Shown here in pieces: positions 8,411 through 17,341 of a stretch of 64,000 bases of DNA. Both the position numbers and the translations under genes were made by a program. The notes beneath the pieces were generated by a model, which worked only from the letters and a program-made list of their open reading frames with translations, was not told the DNA's origin and did not search any database. Numbering within the stretch: position 1 is the first letter of the stretch; every line of letters starts with the position of its first letter. The stretch covers positions 2,232,001-2,296,000 of the forward strand of contig NZ_QPES01000001.1 in NCBI RefSeq assembly GCF_009455685.1, in the 5' to 3' direction. This DNA comes from Paraburkholderia hayleyella (lineage in GTDB: Bacteria; Pseudomonadota; Gammaproteobacteria; Burkholderiales; Burkholderiaceae).

Positions 8411-10234
8411 TCAGTCCGCGGTTTCGCGGCTAGCGCGGCGACGCTCGTGTTCCTTCAGGTGCCGCTTGCGCAGACGGATCGATAGAGGCGTGACCTCAAC
8501 CAGTTCGTCTTCGTCGATGAATTCGACGGCGTATTCCAGCGACATCTGGATCGGCGGCACAAGCCGCACGGCTTCGTCAGTGCCAGAGGCACGAACGTTG
8601 GTCAATTGCTTGCCCTTAATCGGGTTCACGACAAGATCATTATCACGGCTATGGATGCCGATAATCATCCCTTCATAAAGCGCATCGCCTGGCTTGACGA
8701 ACATCCGGCCACGATCTTGCAACTTCCACAGGGCGTAAGCCACGGCAGCACCATCGTCCTGCGAGATCAGCACGCCATTGCGACGCTCGCCCAGCGAGCC
8801 ATCCTTGAGCGGCGCGTATTCGTCGAACACGTGGCTCATCAGCCCCGTACCACGCGTGAGCGTCAGGAACTCGCCCTGAAAGCCAATCAGGCCGCGCGCA
8901 GGAATGCGGTACTCAAGCCGTGTACGGCCACGGCCGTCTGATGCCATATCGAGCATTTCGCCCTTGCGCCGGCCCAGCTCTTCCATCACGCCGCCCTGGT
9001 TCGCGTCTTCGAGATCGACGGTCAGCAACTCATACGGCTCGTGCTTCACGCCGTTGACTTCGTGCAGCACCACACGCGGACGCGACACCGCCATCTCATA
9101 GCCTTCGCGGCGCATGTTTTCAATCAGGATGGTCAGATGCAGCTCACCACGGCCCGACACTTCAAACACGGTTTCGTCGCCCGTGTCTTTCACGCGCAAC
9201 GCCACGTTGTGGTTGAGCTCTTTCATCAGACGGTCACGGATCTGGCGGCTCGTCACGAACTTGCCTTCCTTGCCTGCCAGCGGCGATGAATTCACGAGGA
9301 AGTTCATCGTCAGGGTCGGCTCGTCGACGGTAATCATCGGCAGGGCTTCCGGGGTATCCGGCGAGCAGATTGTCGCCCCGATGCCGACTTCCTCAATACC
9401 GTTGATCAGCACGATGTCGCCCGCTTCAGCCGACTCCACCTGCACACGCTCCAGGCCGCGGAACGACAGCACCTGGTTGATCTTGCGGTTCAGGATCTCG
9501 CCTTCCGGACCGAACCGGATCACGACCTGCTGGCCTGGCTTGATACGCCCACGGGTGATACGGCCCACGCCGATACGGCCCACGTAGGTCGAAAAATCAA
9601 GTGAGGTGATTTGCAGTTGCAGCGGACCATCCGGATCCGCCGGACGCACCGGAACGTGCTCGAGAATCGCCTCGAACAGCGGACGCATATTGCCTTCGCG
9701 TACTTCAGGCGTGAGCCCGGCGTAACCGTTCAGCCCGGACGCGTAGACAATTGGGAAATCGAGTTGTTCTTCTGTTGCACCCAGCTTGTCGAACAGATCG
9801 AATGTCTGGTTGATGACCCAGTCGATCCGTGCACCCGGACGGTCGATCTTGTTGATGACCACGATCGGCTTCAAGCCCAACGCCAGTGCTTTTTTCGTCA
9901 CGAAGCGGGTTTGCGGCATCGGGCCTTCGACGGCATCCACCAGCAGCAATACCGAATCCACCATCGACAGCACGCGCTCTACTTCACCACCGAAATCGGC
10001 GTGGCCCGGTGTATCGACAATATTAATATGTGTGCCTTCGTATTCGACTGCGCAGTTCTTGGCAAGAATCGTGATGCCACGTTCTTTTTCGATGTCGTTC
10101 GAATCCATCACGCGTTCGACCATTTGCTGGTTCTCGCGGAAGGTGCCGGACTGGCGCAGCAACTGGTCAACCAGTGTGGTCTTGCCGTGGTCAACGTGGG
10201 CAATGATGGCGATATTACGTAAGGCGCGGGTCAT
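8411..10234 (-). CDS. typA: Ribosome-associated GTPase TypA/BipA
   Basis: Translational GTPase of the BipA/TypA family, which binds ribosomes and helps late 50S assembly and stress adaptation. Its 607 residues match the family. The G domain is at the N-terminus with AHVDHGKT (12-19), DIEKERGITI, DTPGHADFGGEV and NKID; EF-G-like domains III and V and the BipA C-terminal domain follow (SQDDGAAVAYALWKLQDRG). It is the only gene in its transcript, ending at the 23-bp palindrome terminator, and is divergent from the marR-led efflux operon. Confidence 0.97.
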   Translation of the reverse strand: MTRALRNIAIIAHVDHGKTTLVDQLLRQSGTFRENQQMVERVMDSNDIEKERGITILAKNCAVEYEGTHINIVDTPGHADFGGEVERVLSMVDSVLLLVDAVEGPMPQTRFVTKKALALGLKPIVVINKIDRPGARIDWVINQTFDLFDKLGATEEQLDFPIVYASGLNGYAGLTPEVREGNMRPLFEAILEHVPVRPADPDGPLQLQITSLDFSTYVGRIGVGRITRGRIKPGQQVVIRFGPEGEILNRKINQVLSFRGLERVQVESAEAGDIVLINGIEEVGIGATICSPDTPEALPMITVDEPTLTMNFLVNSSPLAGKEGKFVTSRQIRDRLMKELNHNVALRVKDTGDETVFEVSGRGELHLTILIENMRREGYEMAVSRPRVVLHEVNGVKHEPYELLTVDLEDANQGGVMEELGRRKGEMLDMASDGRGRTRLEYRIPARGLIGFQGEFLTLTRGTGLMSHVFDEYAPLKDGSLGERRNGVLISQDDGAAVAYALWKLQDRGRMFVKPGDALYEGMIIGIHSRDNDLVVNPIKGKQLTNVRASGTDEAVRLVPPIQMSLEYAVEFIDEDELVEVTPLSIRLRKRHLKEHERRRASRETAD

Positions 10235-10550
10235 AAGAAACCTGGAAGACAGTTGATGAGTGCGCCAGTTACTGCGACTAGCTCTTGTAGGACATGCAGG
10301 ACATGCGATGCGGATGACGTTTTTGCCAGGTAATCAGCATATCCGCATATCCGCATCTATTTTGAGACTGAAAAGCAACGCACTCTCGGGAACCCAGCAT
10401 TGTAGCACGGCTATTCTTGCAAAACTCCGTGCATTCCGATTGCTTGCGTAAATCGCTTGCGTGAATCGCGTGGAATTAGCCACGATTGCCTTGTGATGCC
10501 GTACGGTGCAACACGCCATGTTCGTACTGTAATAGCGCATGAAATAAAGA

Positions 10551-10580
10551 TTGCCATGTCAATTAACTCCCTCCTATAAT
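10551..10580 (+). promoter_or_regulatory. Sigma70 promoter of the marR efflux operon
   Basis: TTGCCA (10551-10556) and a perfect TATAAT (10575-10580) with an 18-base spacer. Transcription would start near 10587, about 30 bases before the ATG at 10618. TGTCAATTA overlaps the spacer and GGTCAATCA lies just after the -10; they may be half-sites for the MarR protein, which is inference only. The rest of the divergent gap (10235-10550) holds nothing I can name apart from a short repeat of ATATCCGC near 10338-10356. Confidence 0.7.
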
Positions 10581-10617
10581 CCTGCCTGGTCAATCATTGC
10601 ATGCGCACAAAATTTCC

Positions 10618-11133
10618 ATGAATGTGTCTTCCGTGCCGACTGAAATCCGTGATTATCATCTCGGTGAGAGCGTCGGCTATCTGCTTTCGCGCGTGAAATC
10701 GTCAATGTCGCACCTGGTGACGCAACGCACCATGAGCGAGCTTGGCATTACCAGCACGCAAGGCAGCATCCTGTTCATGGTCGCTAGCGGCAAATGCCTG
10801 CTGGCCGCCGAGCTGGCACGCGAATATGGTATCAATGCCAGCGCTGTCACGCGGATGATCGACCGCCTGGAAAAACGTGGCCTGTTGACCCGCCTGCGCT
10901 GCAGCGACGACCGCCGCGTTGTGCGGCTCGCGCTCACAGCTGAAGGCCAGGCCATTGCCGAACGCATGCCGCCCATCTTTATCAGCGTGCTCGACAAGCT
11001 GTTAAGCGGCTTTACCCCGGAAGAAGTCGGTTTTCTAAAAAGCATGCTGCGCCGTGCATTGCTCAATAGCGGTGAGGCAACCGGGCTTCTATGTGACGCC
11101 ATCGCCTGTGGCGAAGACGAAAACCCGGCGTAA
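10618..11133 (+). CDS. MarR family transcriptional regulator
   Basis: A 171-residue MarR-type winged-helix repressor. Helix-turn-helix and wing features are visible: MSELGITSTQGSILFMVAS, LAREYGINASAVTRMIDRLE, and the wing KRGLLTRLRCSDDRRVVRLALT. It is the first gene of an operon with a NodT-type outer membrane factor, an EmrA-type adaptor and an EmrB-type pump, so it most likely represses that operon and releases on binding the drug or phenolic substrate. The ATG at 10618 is preferred to the TTG at 10597 because the promoter places the transcript start near 10587. No clear Shine-Dalgarno precedes either start. Confidence 0.9.
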   Translation: MNVSSVPTEIRDYHLGESVGYLLSRVKSSMSHLVTQRTMSELGITSTQGSILFMVASGKCLLAAELAREYGINASAVTRMIDRLEKRGLLTRLRCSDDRRVVRLALTAEGQAIAERMPPIFISVLDKLLSGFTPEEVGFLKSMLRRALLNSGEATGLLCDAIACGEDENPA

Positions 11134-11188
11134 TAAATTAGTTGCAAAGTCCATTATTTCCCTTCACTCAAACGTCTAAAGCCGAGCG

Positions 11189-12718
11189 ATGAAATCCCTT
11201 TTCTTGCCTGTGCCTGTACTTTCTCGCCAGGCCACGATGACCGTAGTGGCGGCAACGCTTGCCTTGGCGGGGTGCGCGAATTACTCCGGGATCAAAAGCG
11301 ACAGGCAAATCGCTGCGCCCACGCAATATGAAGCCTCCGAAAGCCTGGCTCCCTCCGGTGGCCAATGGCCGGCACTGGACTGGCCAGGCCAGTTTGGCGA
11401 TCCGCAACTGTCCGCGCTGATCGCGGAAGCGTTAGAGGGCAACCCATCCATCGCTCAAGCCCAGGCACGGCTCGCCAAGGCCTCGTCCTATATCGAAAGC
11501 TCACGTTCGGCGCTCTTCCCCAAGGTCAGCGCCAGCTACTCGTTCGACCGTGAGCTTTACTCAGCCAATGCGCTGTTTCCGCCGCCTTACGGCGGCACGT
11601 GGTTCAGCGAGCACAACGCGCTCGCCAGCGCCTCATGGGACCTGGACTTGTGGGGCAAAAACCGCGAACGCCTGGCACAAGCGGTGTCACAAAAAAAAGC
11701 CGCCGAAGCCGATGTGCAGCAAGCACGTGTGACGCTTTCAGCGTCCGTCGCACGCACCTATAACCAGCTCGCCCAGCTCTATGCGCTGCGTGACATTGCC
11801 CAGCGCGAAATCAATAACCGCGAGACCATCGGCGAAATTACCAATGGCCGCGTCGCGGCAGGGCTCGATACCAATGTCGAGCGGCAAACCGCGAATGGCA
11901 ATATCGCCAGCAGCCAGGCCAACCGGACCGATCTGGATGGCCAGATCACCGTCGTGCGCTACCAGCTCGGTGCCTTGCTGGGTAAAGGCCCGGATCGCGG
12001 TTTGCAGATCGCCCGGCCTGCGATGAACACCGGCCAGGCTGTCGCGCTGCCCGCCAACCTGCCCGCCGATCTGGTCTCGCGCCGTCCCGATATCGTTGCC
12101 GCGCGCTGGCAAGTCGAAGCCGCGTTGCATGACGTGAAAGAAGCCAAAGCCGAATTTTTCCCGGATATCAATCTTGCGGTGGGCTTCGGCTTCGATGCAT
12201 TCGGCTGGGGCAAATTCCTGAACTTCACGAGCCGCCAGGCACAGTTCAATCCAGCCATCCATCTGCCGATCTTCGATGCCGGGGCCTTGCGTGCGCAACT
12301 CAAAGGCCGCTACGCTGATTTCGATCTCGATGTCGCCAATTACAACCAGTTGTTGATCAATGCGTTAAGTGACGTCGCCACGCAGATCTCGTCAATCCGC
12401 TCAGTGGACCGGCAAGCGCTTGACGCCCAACGCGCCCTCGACGCCGCGTCCCGCGCCTACGAACTTGCCGTGGTGCGCTATAAGGCGGGGCTATCGCCTC
12501 AGTTGCAGGTACTCTCCGCCGATCAGAACCGCCTCGCCGCCGAAGAAACCGTCACCAACCTGAAGATGAAACGCCGGGACCTGCAAATCGGCCTGATCAA
12601 GGCGCTCGGCGGCGGCTTCGACAGCGCCAGCACGGCGCTGGCGCTACCCGCCAGCAGCGCCGCTGCCTCACCAACGGCTGCCACGGCTGCCGCCACCACG
12701 CCATCCACAGCGCGCTGA
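11189..12718 (+). CDS. NodT-family outer membrane efflux lipoprotein
   Basis: Outer membrane channel of a tripartite exporter (OprM/NodT type, 509 residues). The signal peptide ends at lipobox LALAGC, with Cys29 as the lipidated residue. Two OEP repeats follow, including the conserved LPADLVSRRPDIVAARWQVE, a NodT-family hallmark, and LLINALSDVATQI near the end. The C-terminal 35 residues are Ala/Thr/Ser-rich and probably disordered. It lies 55 bases after marR and 68 bases before the adaptor gene, so the operon encodes its own outer membrane partner. Confidence 0.92.
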   Translation: MKSLFLPVPVLSRQATMTVVAATLALAGCANYSGIKSDRQIAAPTQYEASESLAPSGGQWPALDWPGQFGDPQLSALIAEALEGNPSIAQAQARLAKASSYIESSRSALFPKVSASYSFDRELYSANALFPPPYGGTWFSEHNALASASWDLDLWGKNRERLAQAVSQKKAAEADVQQARVTLSASVARTYNQLAQLYALRDIAQREINNRETIGEITNGRVAAGLDTNVERQTANGNIASSQANRTDLDGQITVVRYQLGALLGKGPDRGLQIARPAMNTGQAVALPANLPADLVSRRPDIVAARWQVEAALHDVKEAKAEFFPDINLAVGFGFDAFGWGKFLNFTSRQAQFNPAIHLPIFDAGALRAQLKGRYADFDLDVANYNQLLINALSDVATQISSIRSVDRQALDAQRALDAASRAYELAVVRYKAGLSPQLQVLSADQNRLAAEETVTNLKMKRRDLQIGLIKALGGGFDSASTALALPASSAAASPTAATAAATTPSTAR

Positions 12719-12786
12719 GCGAGGCACCGAACGCCACGCCCACCCAGATCAACAACACAAAATCTGCCAGAACCCGGAGCACATCA

Positions 12787-14043
12787 ATGAGCACCCCCTC
12801 GCAACCCGCCGCCAGCACACCACCGGCAAACAACGGCAAACGCCGGCGCATGATGACGCTGCTGACCGGCGTGATCCTGATCGCCGCCGTGATCTATGGG
12901 CTGTACTACTTTTTCATCGCACGCTTTTACGAGGAAACCGATGATGCCTACGTCAATGGCAACGTGGTGCAAATCACGCCGCAAGTCACAGGCACGGTCA
13001 TCGCGGTGAATGCCGACGATACCCAGACCGTCAAGGCCGGCGATCCCGTTGTGCAGCTCGATCCGGCCGACGCGCGCGTGGCACTGCAGCAGGCTGAAGC
13101 CAGCCTCGCGCAAACCGTGCGCCAGGTCCGCGGACTGTTCGCCAACGATAGCCAGTACCAGGCACAAATGGCCGTCCGCGAGGCCGATCTGTCGCGGGCC
13201 AAGGACGATCTGCGCCGCCGGATGACTGTCGCGCAAACCGGCGCGGTCTCGCAGGAAGAAATTTCTCATGCCCGCGATGCGGTCCGCAGCGCTCAGGCCG
13301 CACTCGACGCCGCCCGCCAGCAGCTCGCCTCGAACCGGGCACTGACCGCCAACACCACCATCACGAATCATCCCAATGTCGAGGCCGCCGCGGCCAAGGT
13401 CCGCGATGCGTATCTGGCCCATGCCCGCAATACCTTGCCTGCGCCGGTCACGGGCTACGTGGCCAAACGCTCGGTGCAAGTCGGCCAGCGTGTGGCGCCG
13501 GGCAATCCGTTGATGGCGATCGTGCCGCTCAACGCCGTCTGGGTCGATGCCAACTTCAAGGAAGTGCAGTTGAAGCACATGCGCATCGGCCAGCCGGTCG
13601 AATTGACCGCTGACGTTTATGGCTCAGCCGTGAAATATCACGGCAAGGTCGTGGGCTTCTCGGCAGGCACGGGTTCCGCGTTTTCGCTCCTGCCTGCGCA
13701 AAATGCCACCGGCAACTGGATCAAGGTGGTTCAGCGCCTGCCCGTGCGTATCGCACTCGAGCCGAAAGAACTTGAACAACATCCGCTGCGGATTGGCCTG
13801 TCGATGCAAGTGGAAGTCGCTATCAAGAACGACCAGGGCAGCCAGTTGGGCGATGCGCCGAACACCGTGTATCAAACCAGCGTGTTCGACCAGTACGGTC
13901 ATGAAGCCGATGCCGAAATCGCCCGTGTGATCGAGGCCAATGCAGGCCAGGATGCCACCACGAGCCCGCACGCCAGCAGCACAACGAGCACAATGCCCAA
14001 GCCTGCAGCCGCACAAGGCATGAAGAACACCGCCTCGATGTAA
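12787..14043 (+). CDS. emrA: EmrA-type membrane fusion protein
   Basis: Periplasmic adaptor linking the EmrB-like inner membrane pump to the NodT-type channel. The 418 residues comprise a short cytoplasmic Lys/Arg-rich N-terminus, one membrane helix (about 24-44), the split barrel-lipoyl region (ETDDAYVNGNVVQITPQVTG and APVTGYVAKRSVQVGQRV), an alpha-helical hairpin between them, and the HlyD-like VWVDANFKEVQL motif typical of EmrA. The last 45 residues are low-complexity Thr/Ser/Ala. It sits 33 bases before the pump gene. Confidence 0.92.
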   Translation: MSTPSQPAASTPPANNGKRRRMMTLLTGVILIAAVIYGLYYFFIARFYEETDDAYVNGNVVQITPQVTGTVIAVNADDTQTVKAGDPVVQLDPADARVALQQAEASLAQTVRQVRGLFANDSQYQAQMAVREADLSRAKDDLRRRMTVAQTGAVSQEEISHARDAVRSAQAALDAARQQLASNRALTANTTITNHPNVEAAAAKVRDAYLAHARNTLPAPVTGYVAKRSVQVGQRVAPGNPLMAIVPLNAVWVDANFKEVQLKHMRIGQPVELTADVYGSAVKYHGKVVGFSAGTGSAFSLLPAQNATGNWIKVVQRLPVRIALEPKELEQHPLRIGLSMQVEVAIKNDQGSQLGDAPNTVYQTSVFDQYGHEADAEIARVIEANAGQDATTSPHASSTTSTMPKPAAAQGMKNTASM

Positions 14044-14076
14044 GCCCGAGCCATCCGCAACAACACAAGGTTTTTT

Positions 14077-15645
14077 ATGGCTCAGGCTCAACGTGGGGCG
14101 CAGTTGTCTCATCCGCCGCTTGAAGGCGCGAAACTGGTAATCGGCACCATCGCGGTATCACTCGCGGTTTTCATGAATGTGCTGGATACGTCGATTGCCA
14201 ACGTCTCGATCCCTTCTATTTCGGGCGATCTGGGTGTCTCGGCTGATCAGGGCACGTGGGTGATCACGTCGTTTGCCGTGGCCAATGCAATTTCGGTGCC
14301 GCTTACAGGCTGGCTAACGGATCGCATCGGCCAGGTGCGGCTCTTCATGGCGTCGATCATTCTTTTTGTCATCTCGTCGTGGCTTTGTGGCCTCGCGCCA
14401 ACGTTGCCATTCCTGCTGGCCTCACGGGTGCTGCAAGGTGCGGTGGCCGGCCCCATGATTCCGCTGTCACAAACCCTTCTGCTCGCCAGCTATCCCCGGG
14501 CAAAGGCTTCCACGGCTTTGTCGATGTGGTCCATGACCACGCTTATCGCCCCCGTTGCCGGGCCTATTCTAGGGGGGTGGATTTCAGACAATATCTCGTG
14601 GCCGTGGATCTTCTACGTCAATATCCCCGTCGGCATCGCCGCTGCGATCGCTACCTGGGTTATTTTCCGCGACCGCGATTCAGTCCAGAAGAAAGCGCCC
14701 ATCGACGGCGTCGGCCTTGGGTTGCTGGTGATCTGGGTCGGCGCCTTGCAGATCATGCTGGACAAAGGTAAAGACCTCGACTGGTTCTCTTCGACAACGA
14801 TTATCGTGCTGGCGCTGATTGCCGTGATCGGACTGGCGTTCTTTGTCATCTGGGAGCTCACCGCTGAACACCCTGTCGTTGACCTGTCGCTCTTCAAGGG
14901 ACGTAACTTCACCGGCGGCACCGTTGCCCTCTCGGTCGGTTACGGCCTGTATTTCGGCAATCTCGTCCTGTTGCCGCTATGGTTGCAAACCAATATTGGC
15001 TATACCGCAACCGATGCCGGGCTCATGCTCGCGCCCGTGGGCGTGTTCGCCATCATGCTTTCGCCGCTCACCGGCAAGATCTTGCCGCGCACCGATCCGC
15101 GCTTTATCGCCACCGCATCGTTTCTGATTTTCGCATTGTGTTTTTGGATGCGTTCGCGCTACACCACCGGCGTCGACGAATTCTCACTGATCCTGCCGAC
15201 CCTGATCCAGGGCATCGGCATGGCCGGGTTCTTTATCCCGCTCGTTTCGATCACGTTATCCGGGCTGCCCGGCAACCGGATTCCCGCGGCGTCAGGGCTT
15301 TCGAATTTTGTGCGGATCATGTGCGGCGGCATCGGCACCTCGATCTTCCAGACCGCGTGGGATCATCGCACGATCTTGCATCATGCCCAGCTATCCGAGC
15401 AGGCCAGTGTCTACAACCCGGTCTTCAATCATTCAATACAGCAAATGGGCCAGGCGGGATTGAGCGAATCACAGGCTTATGGCCTTTTCAATAACATGGT
15501 GACGCAGCAGGCGGCGCAACTTGGGGTCAATGACCTGTTCTTTATTTCGGCGGGTGTTTTTGTCGCGCTGATCGCGCTGATCTGGATTACCCGGCCCGAG
15601 CGCACCGGAGGCGATGCGGGAGCTGCGGCTGCCGCCGCGCACTGA
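14077..15645 (+). CDS. emrB: EmrB/QacA-type MFS drug transporter (DHA2)
   Basis: A 14-helix proton-driven drug exporter of the DHA2 family (522 residues). Visible family features: VFMNVLDTSIANVSIPSISGD in the first helix region, GWLTDRIGQVRLF (motif A) after helix 2, and the PVAGPILGGWISD stretch (motif C) in helix 5. It exports hydrophobic compounds together with EmrA and the NodT-type channel; the substrate cannot be told from sequence. It is the last gene of the operon, followed 15 bases later by a strong hairpin. The C-terminus is a short Ala run. Confidence 0.93.
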   Translation: MAQAQRGAQLSHPPLEGAKLVIGTIAVSLAVFMNVLDTSIANVSIPSISGDLGVSADQGTWVITSFAVANAISVPLTGWLTDRIGQVRLFMASIILFVISSWLCGLAPTLPFLLASRVLQGAVAGPMIPLSQTLLLASYPRAKASTALSMWSMTTLIAPVAGPILGGWISDNISWPWIFYVNIPVGIAAAIATWVIFRDRDSVQKKAPIDGVGLGLLVIWVGALQIMLDKGKDLDWFSSTTIIVLALIAVIGLAFFVIWELTAEHPVVDLSLFKGRNFTGGTVALSVGYGLYFGNLVLLPLWLQTNIGYTATDAGLMLAPVGVFAIMLSPLTGKILPRTDPRFIATASFLIFALCFWMRSRYTTGVDEFSLILPTLIQGIGMAGFFIPLVSITLSGLPGNRIPAASGLSNFVRIMCGGIGTSIFQTAWDHRTILHHAQLSEQASVYNPVFNHSIQQMGQAGLSESQAYGLFNNMVTQQAAQLGVNDLFFISAGVFVALIALIWITRPERTGGDAGAAAAAAH

Positions 15646-15660
15646 AGGTACCCCATGAAA

Positions 15661-15693
15661 ACTGAAACGCCGCAAATATTGCGGCGTTTCAGT
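15661..15693. terminator. Shared terminator between emrB and truB
   Basis: A perfect 15-bp inverted repeat (15661-15675 with 15679-15693, loop of 3), core AAACGCCGCAA/TTGCGGCGTTT. It lies between the convergent stop codons of emrB and truB and can serve both. Confidence 0.75.
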
Positions 15694-15703
15694 AATGCGG
15701 GCT

Positions 15704-16660
15704 TCAGCCGGCGTGACTCATCACCAGCCTTTCTGGCGCCAGCACCCCTTCCACTACGCGTGCAACCCCCAGCAGTCTGCCATCGGCGCTATAAATACGG
15801 GCGCGAGCGGCTTGTGTGGCTTGTGTGGCCGATTCAAGCAACAGCCTAGCCGGTGGCAAATCAGCTAGACGCAAACGCTGTCCCTGTAAAAAACGGCGCG
15901 CAGTGGCGTCATCAAGACATACAGCGGGAAAGGTCGATAGCAGGCTGTCGACCGGTTGCAACCAGCGATCACGCTCAACCTCGGACGCGTGCGAAAGCGT
16001 ATCAAGGCTCACAGCGTGGTTCAGCGTCAAGCTTCCGACAGCGGTACGGCGCAACCCGACCAGATGCGCACCGCAACCTAGCGTTTCGCCGATATCTTCC
16101 GCCAGGGTGCGGATATAAGTGCCCTTGCTGCACGTCACCCGGAACGTAACGTCCGGCAGCGCACACGTCAGCATGTCGAGCGTGTGAATGCTCACCTGAC
16201 GCCCTTCGCGCTCGACCACCTGGCCTGCGCGTGCGTACTCGTATAACGGCTTGCCATCACGTTTGAGCGCCGAATACATCGGCGGCACCTGGGTAATCTC
16301 ACCGCGAAAACCCGCTAATGCCTGCTCGAGCGCAGCCCGATCGCAGGTAATGGGACGTGTTTCGAGCGCGTCGCCTTCGGCATCCCCGGTAGTCGTACGG
16401 ACACCCAGACGCATCGTGGCTTCATAGGTTTTATCGGCTTCGAGCAAATCTTGTGAAAACTTCGTCGCTTCGCCAAAACATAATGGCAACAAACCCGAAG
16501 CCAGTGGATCGAGCGTGCCTGTATGGCCTGCCTTTTTGACCCGATACAGGCGCTTGGCATGCATCAGTGCATCGTTACTCGACAAGCCAACGGGTTTGTC
16601 GAGCAACAGGACACCATCAAGCAGGCGACGCGGCACGCGAGGACGCTGGGAAACAGTCAT
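15704..16660 (-). CDS. truB: tRNA pseudouridine(55) synthase TruB
   Basis: Makes pseudouridine 55 in the T-loop of tRNAs. It has 318 residues, a usual length. The N-terminal motif LLLDKPVGLSSNDAL is followed by HTGTLDPLASGLLP with the catalytic Asp51. Later family motifs are YEATMRLGVRTTTGDAEG and CSKGTYIRTLAEDIGE; the C-terminal part is a PUA-like TruB_C region. It follows rbfA in the conserved nusA-infB-rbfA-truB order and ends at a bidirectional terminator. Confidence 0.96.
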   Translation of the reverse strand: MTVSQRPRVPRRLLDGVLLLDKPVGLSSNDALMHAKRLYRVKKAGHTGTLDPLASGLLPLCFGEATKFSQDLLEADKTYEATMRLGVRTTTGDAEGDALETRPITCDRAALEQALAGFRGEITQVPPMYSALKRDGKPLYEYARAGQVVEREGRQVSIHTLDMLTCALPDVTFRVTCSKGTYIRTLAEDIGETLGCGAHLVGLRRTAVGSLTLNHAVSLDTLSHASEVERDRWLQPVDSLLSTFPAVCLDDATARRFLQGQRLRLADLPPARLLLESATQATQAARARIYSADGRLLGVARVVEGVLAPERLVMSHAG

Positions 16661-16741
16661 ATCAAAGTCATCGGATAAAAGTCGGGCAGCACAACACGCA
16701 AGCGTTCAGCCAGGGAAGAGCAGAACGGTAGACGAAGACAT

Positions 16742-17107
16742 TCAGTCTTCCTTGGCACGGTTGGCCACAGCCTCATCAATCAGGCGCGACATTTCGACGG
16801 CGCGCTCGATGGTCTGGTCAAAATGAAAATGCAGCGTCGGCACGGTGTGAATATGCAAGCGCTTGAAAAGCAGATTGTGCAAATGGCCCGCCGCATGATT
16901 GAGCGCGTTCTGGGTTTGCTGAGGATCGCCCGTCAAGGTCGTGAAATAAACTTTCGCGTGAGCGTAATCAGGCGTGAGCTCGACGCTCTGAAACGTCACC
17001 ATGCCAATACGGGGGTCTTTAACCTCGCGTATCAGCTCGGACAGGTCACGCTGGATCTGGTCGGCAATCTGTACATTGCGATTAGGGGAGGTACGTTTCC
17101 TGGACAT
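16742..17107 (-). CDS. rbfA: Ribosome-binding factor A
   Basis: Cold-shock 30S maturation factor of 121 residues with a single KH-type fold. Conserved parts seen: RNVQIADQIQRDLSELI, VKDPRIGMVTFQSVELTPDY and AKVYFTT, then RLHIHTVPTLHFHFD near the C-terminus. It lies between infB and truB on the minus strand. It is separated from infB by a 234-bp gap that holds a hairpin with a T run and a 15-bp tandem repeat, which is larger than usual for this gene pair. Confidence 0.95.
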   Translation of the reverse strand: MSRKRTSPNRNVQIADQIQRDLSELIREVKDPRIGMVTFQSVELTPDYAHAKVYFTTLTGDPQQTQNALNHAAGHLHNLLFKRLHIHTVPTLHFHFDQTIERAVEMSRLIDEAVANRAKED

Positions 17108-17160
17108 GATGAATCCGTGATTCCGTTATCGACGAACACGTCGGATAAAAAAGCTGGGCC

Positions 17161-17239
17161 AAAATGGCTCAACCCAAAATGGCTCAACCCCAAAAGGCTC
17201 AACCCCAAAAGGCTCAACCCCAAAAAGCCAAGCCCAAAA
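17161..17239. repeat. Degenerate 15-bp tandem repeat in the rbfA leader
   Basis: Four near-identical units of 15-16 bp (AAAATGGCTCAACCC or AAAAGGCTCAACCCC) followed by two or three decayed units. On the transcribed strand the unit reads GGGGTTGAGCCTTTT. The array lies just upstream of rbfA, after the infB terminator hairpin. The plus-strand open frame over it is a by-product of the repeat. Confidence 0.8.
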
Positions 17240-17272
17240 GGTCAAGCCAAAAAGACAGGGCACCAGCCAGTA

Positions 17273-17315
17273 CAAAAACAAAGAGCGGAGCGGGCCTTGA
17301 GTGCCCGCCCCGCTC
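17273..17315 (-). terminator. Terminator or attenuator after infB
   Basis: On the minus strand a 13-bp stem with one mismatch (17283-17295 with 17303-17315, loop of 7) is followed by TTTGTTTTTG. It lies 27 bases after the infB stop. It should end or reduce read-through into rbfA-truB, which suggests these have a promoter of their own in the remaining 165 bases. Confidence 0.7.
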
Positions 17316-17341
17316 CTCACGCTGACGCCTGAGCGCCTGAA

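Noticed and set aside
17161..17239. CRISPR-like array
   Set aside because: Units are directly adjacent without unique spacers, and no cas gene is in the window; the same holds for the repeats at 45541, 49006 and 62575.
16823..17332. Plus-strand frame with a repeated WLNPK/RLNPK peptide
   Set aside because: The peptide repeat comes from the 15-bp DNA repeat, the frame is antisense to rbfA for most of its length, and no start signal is present.
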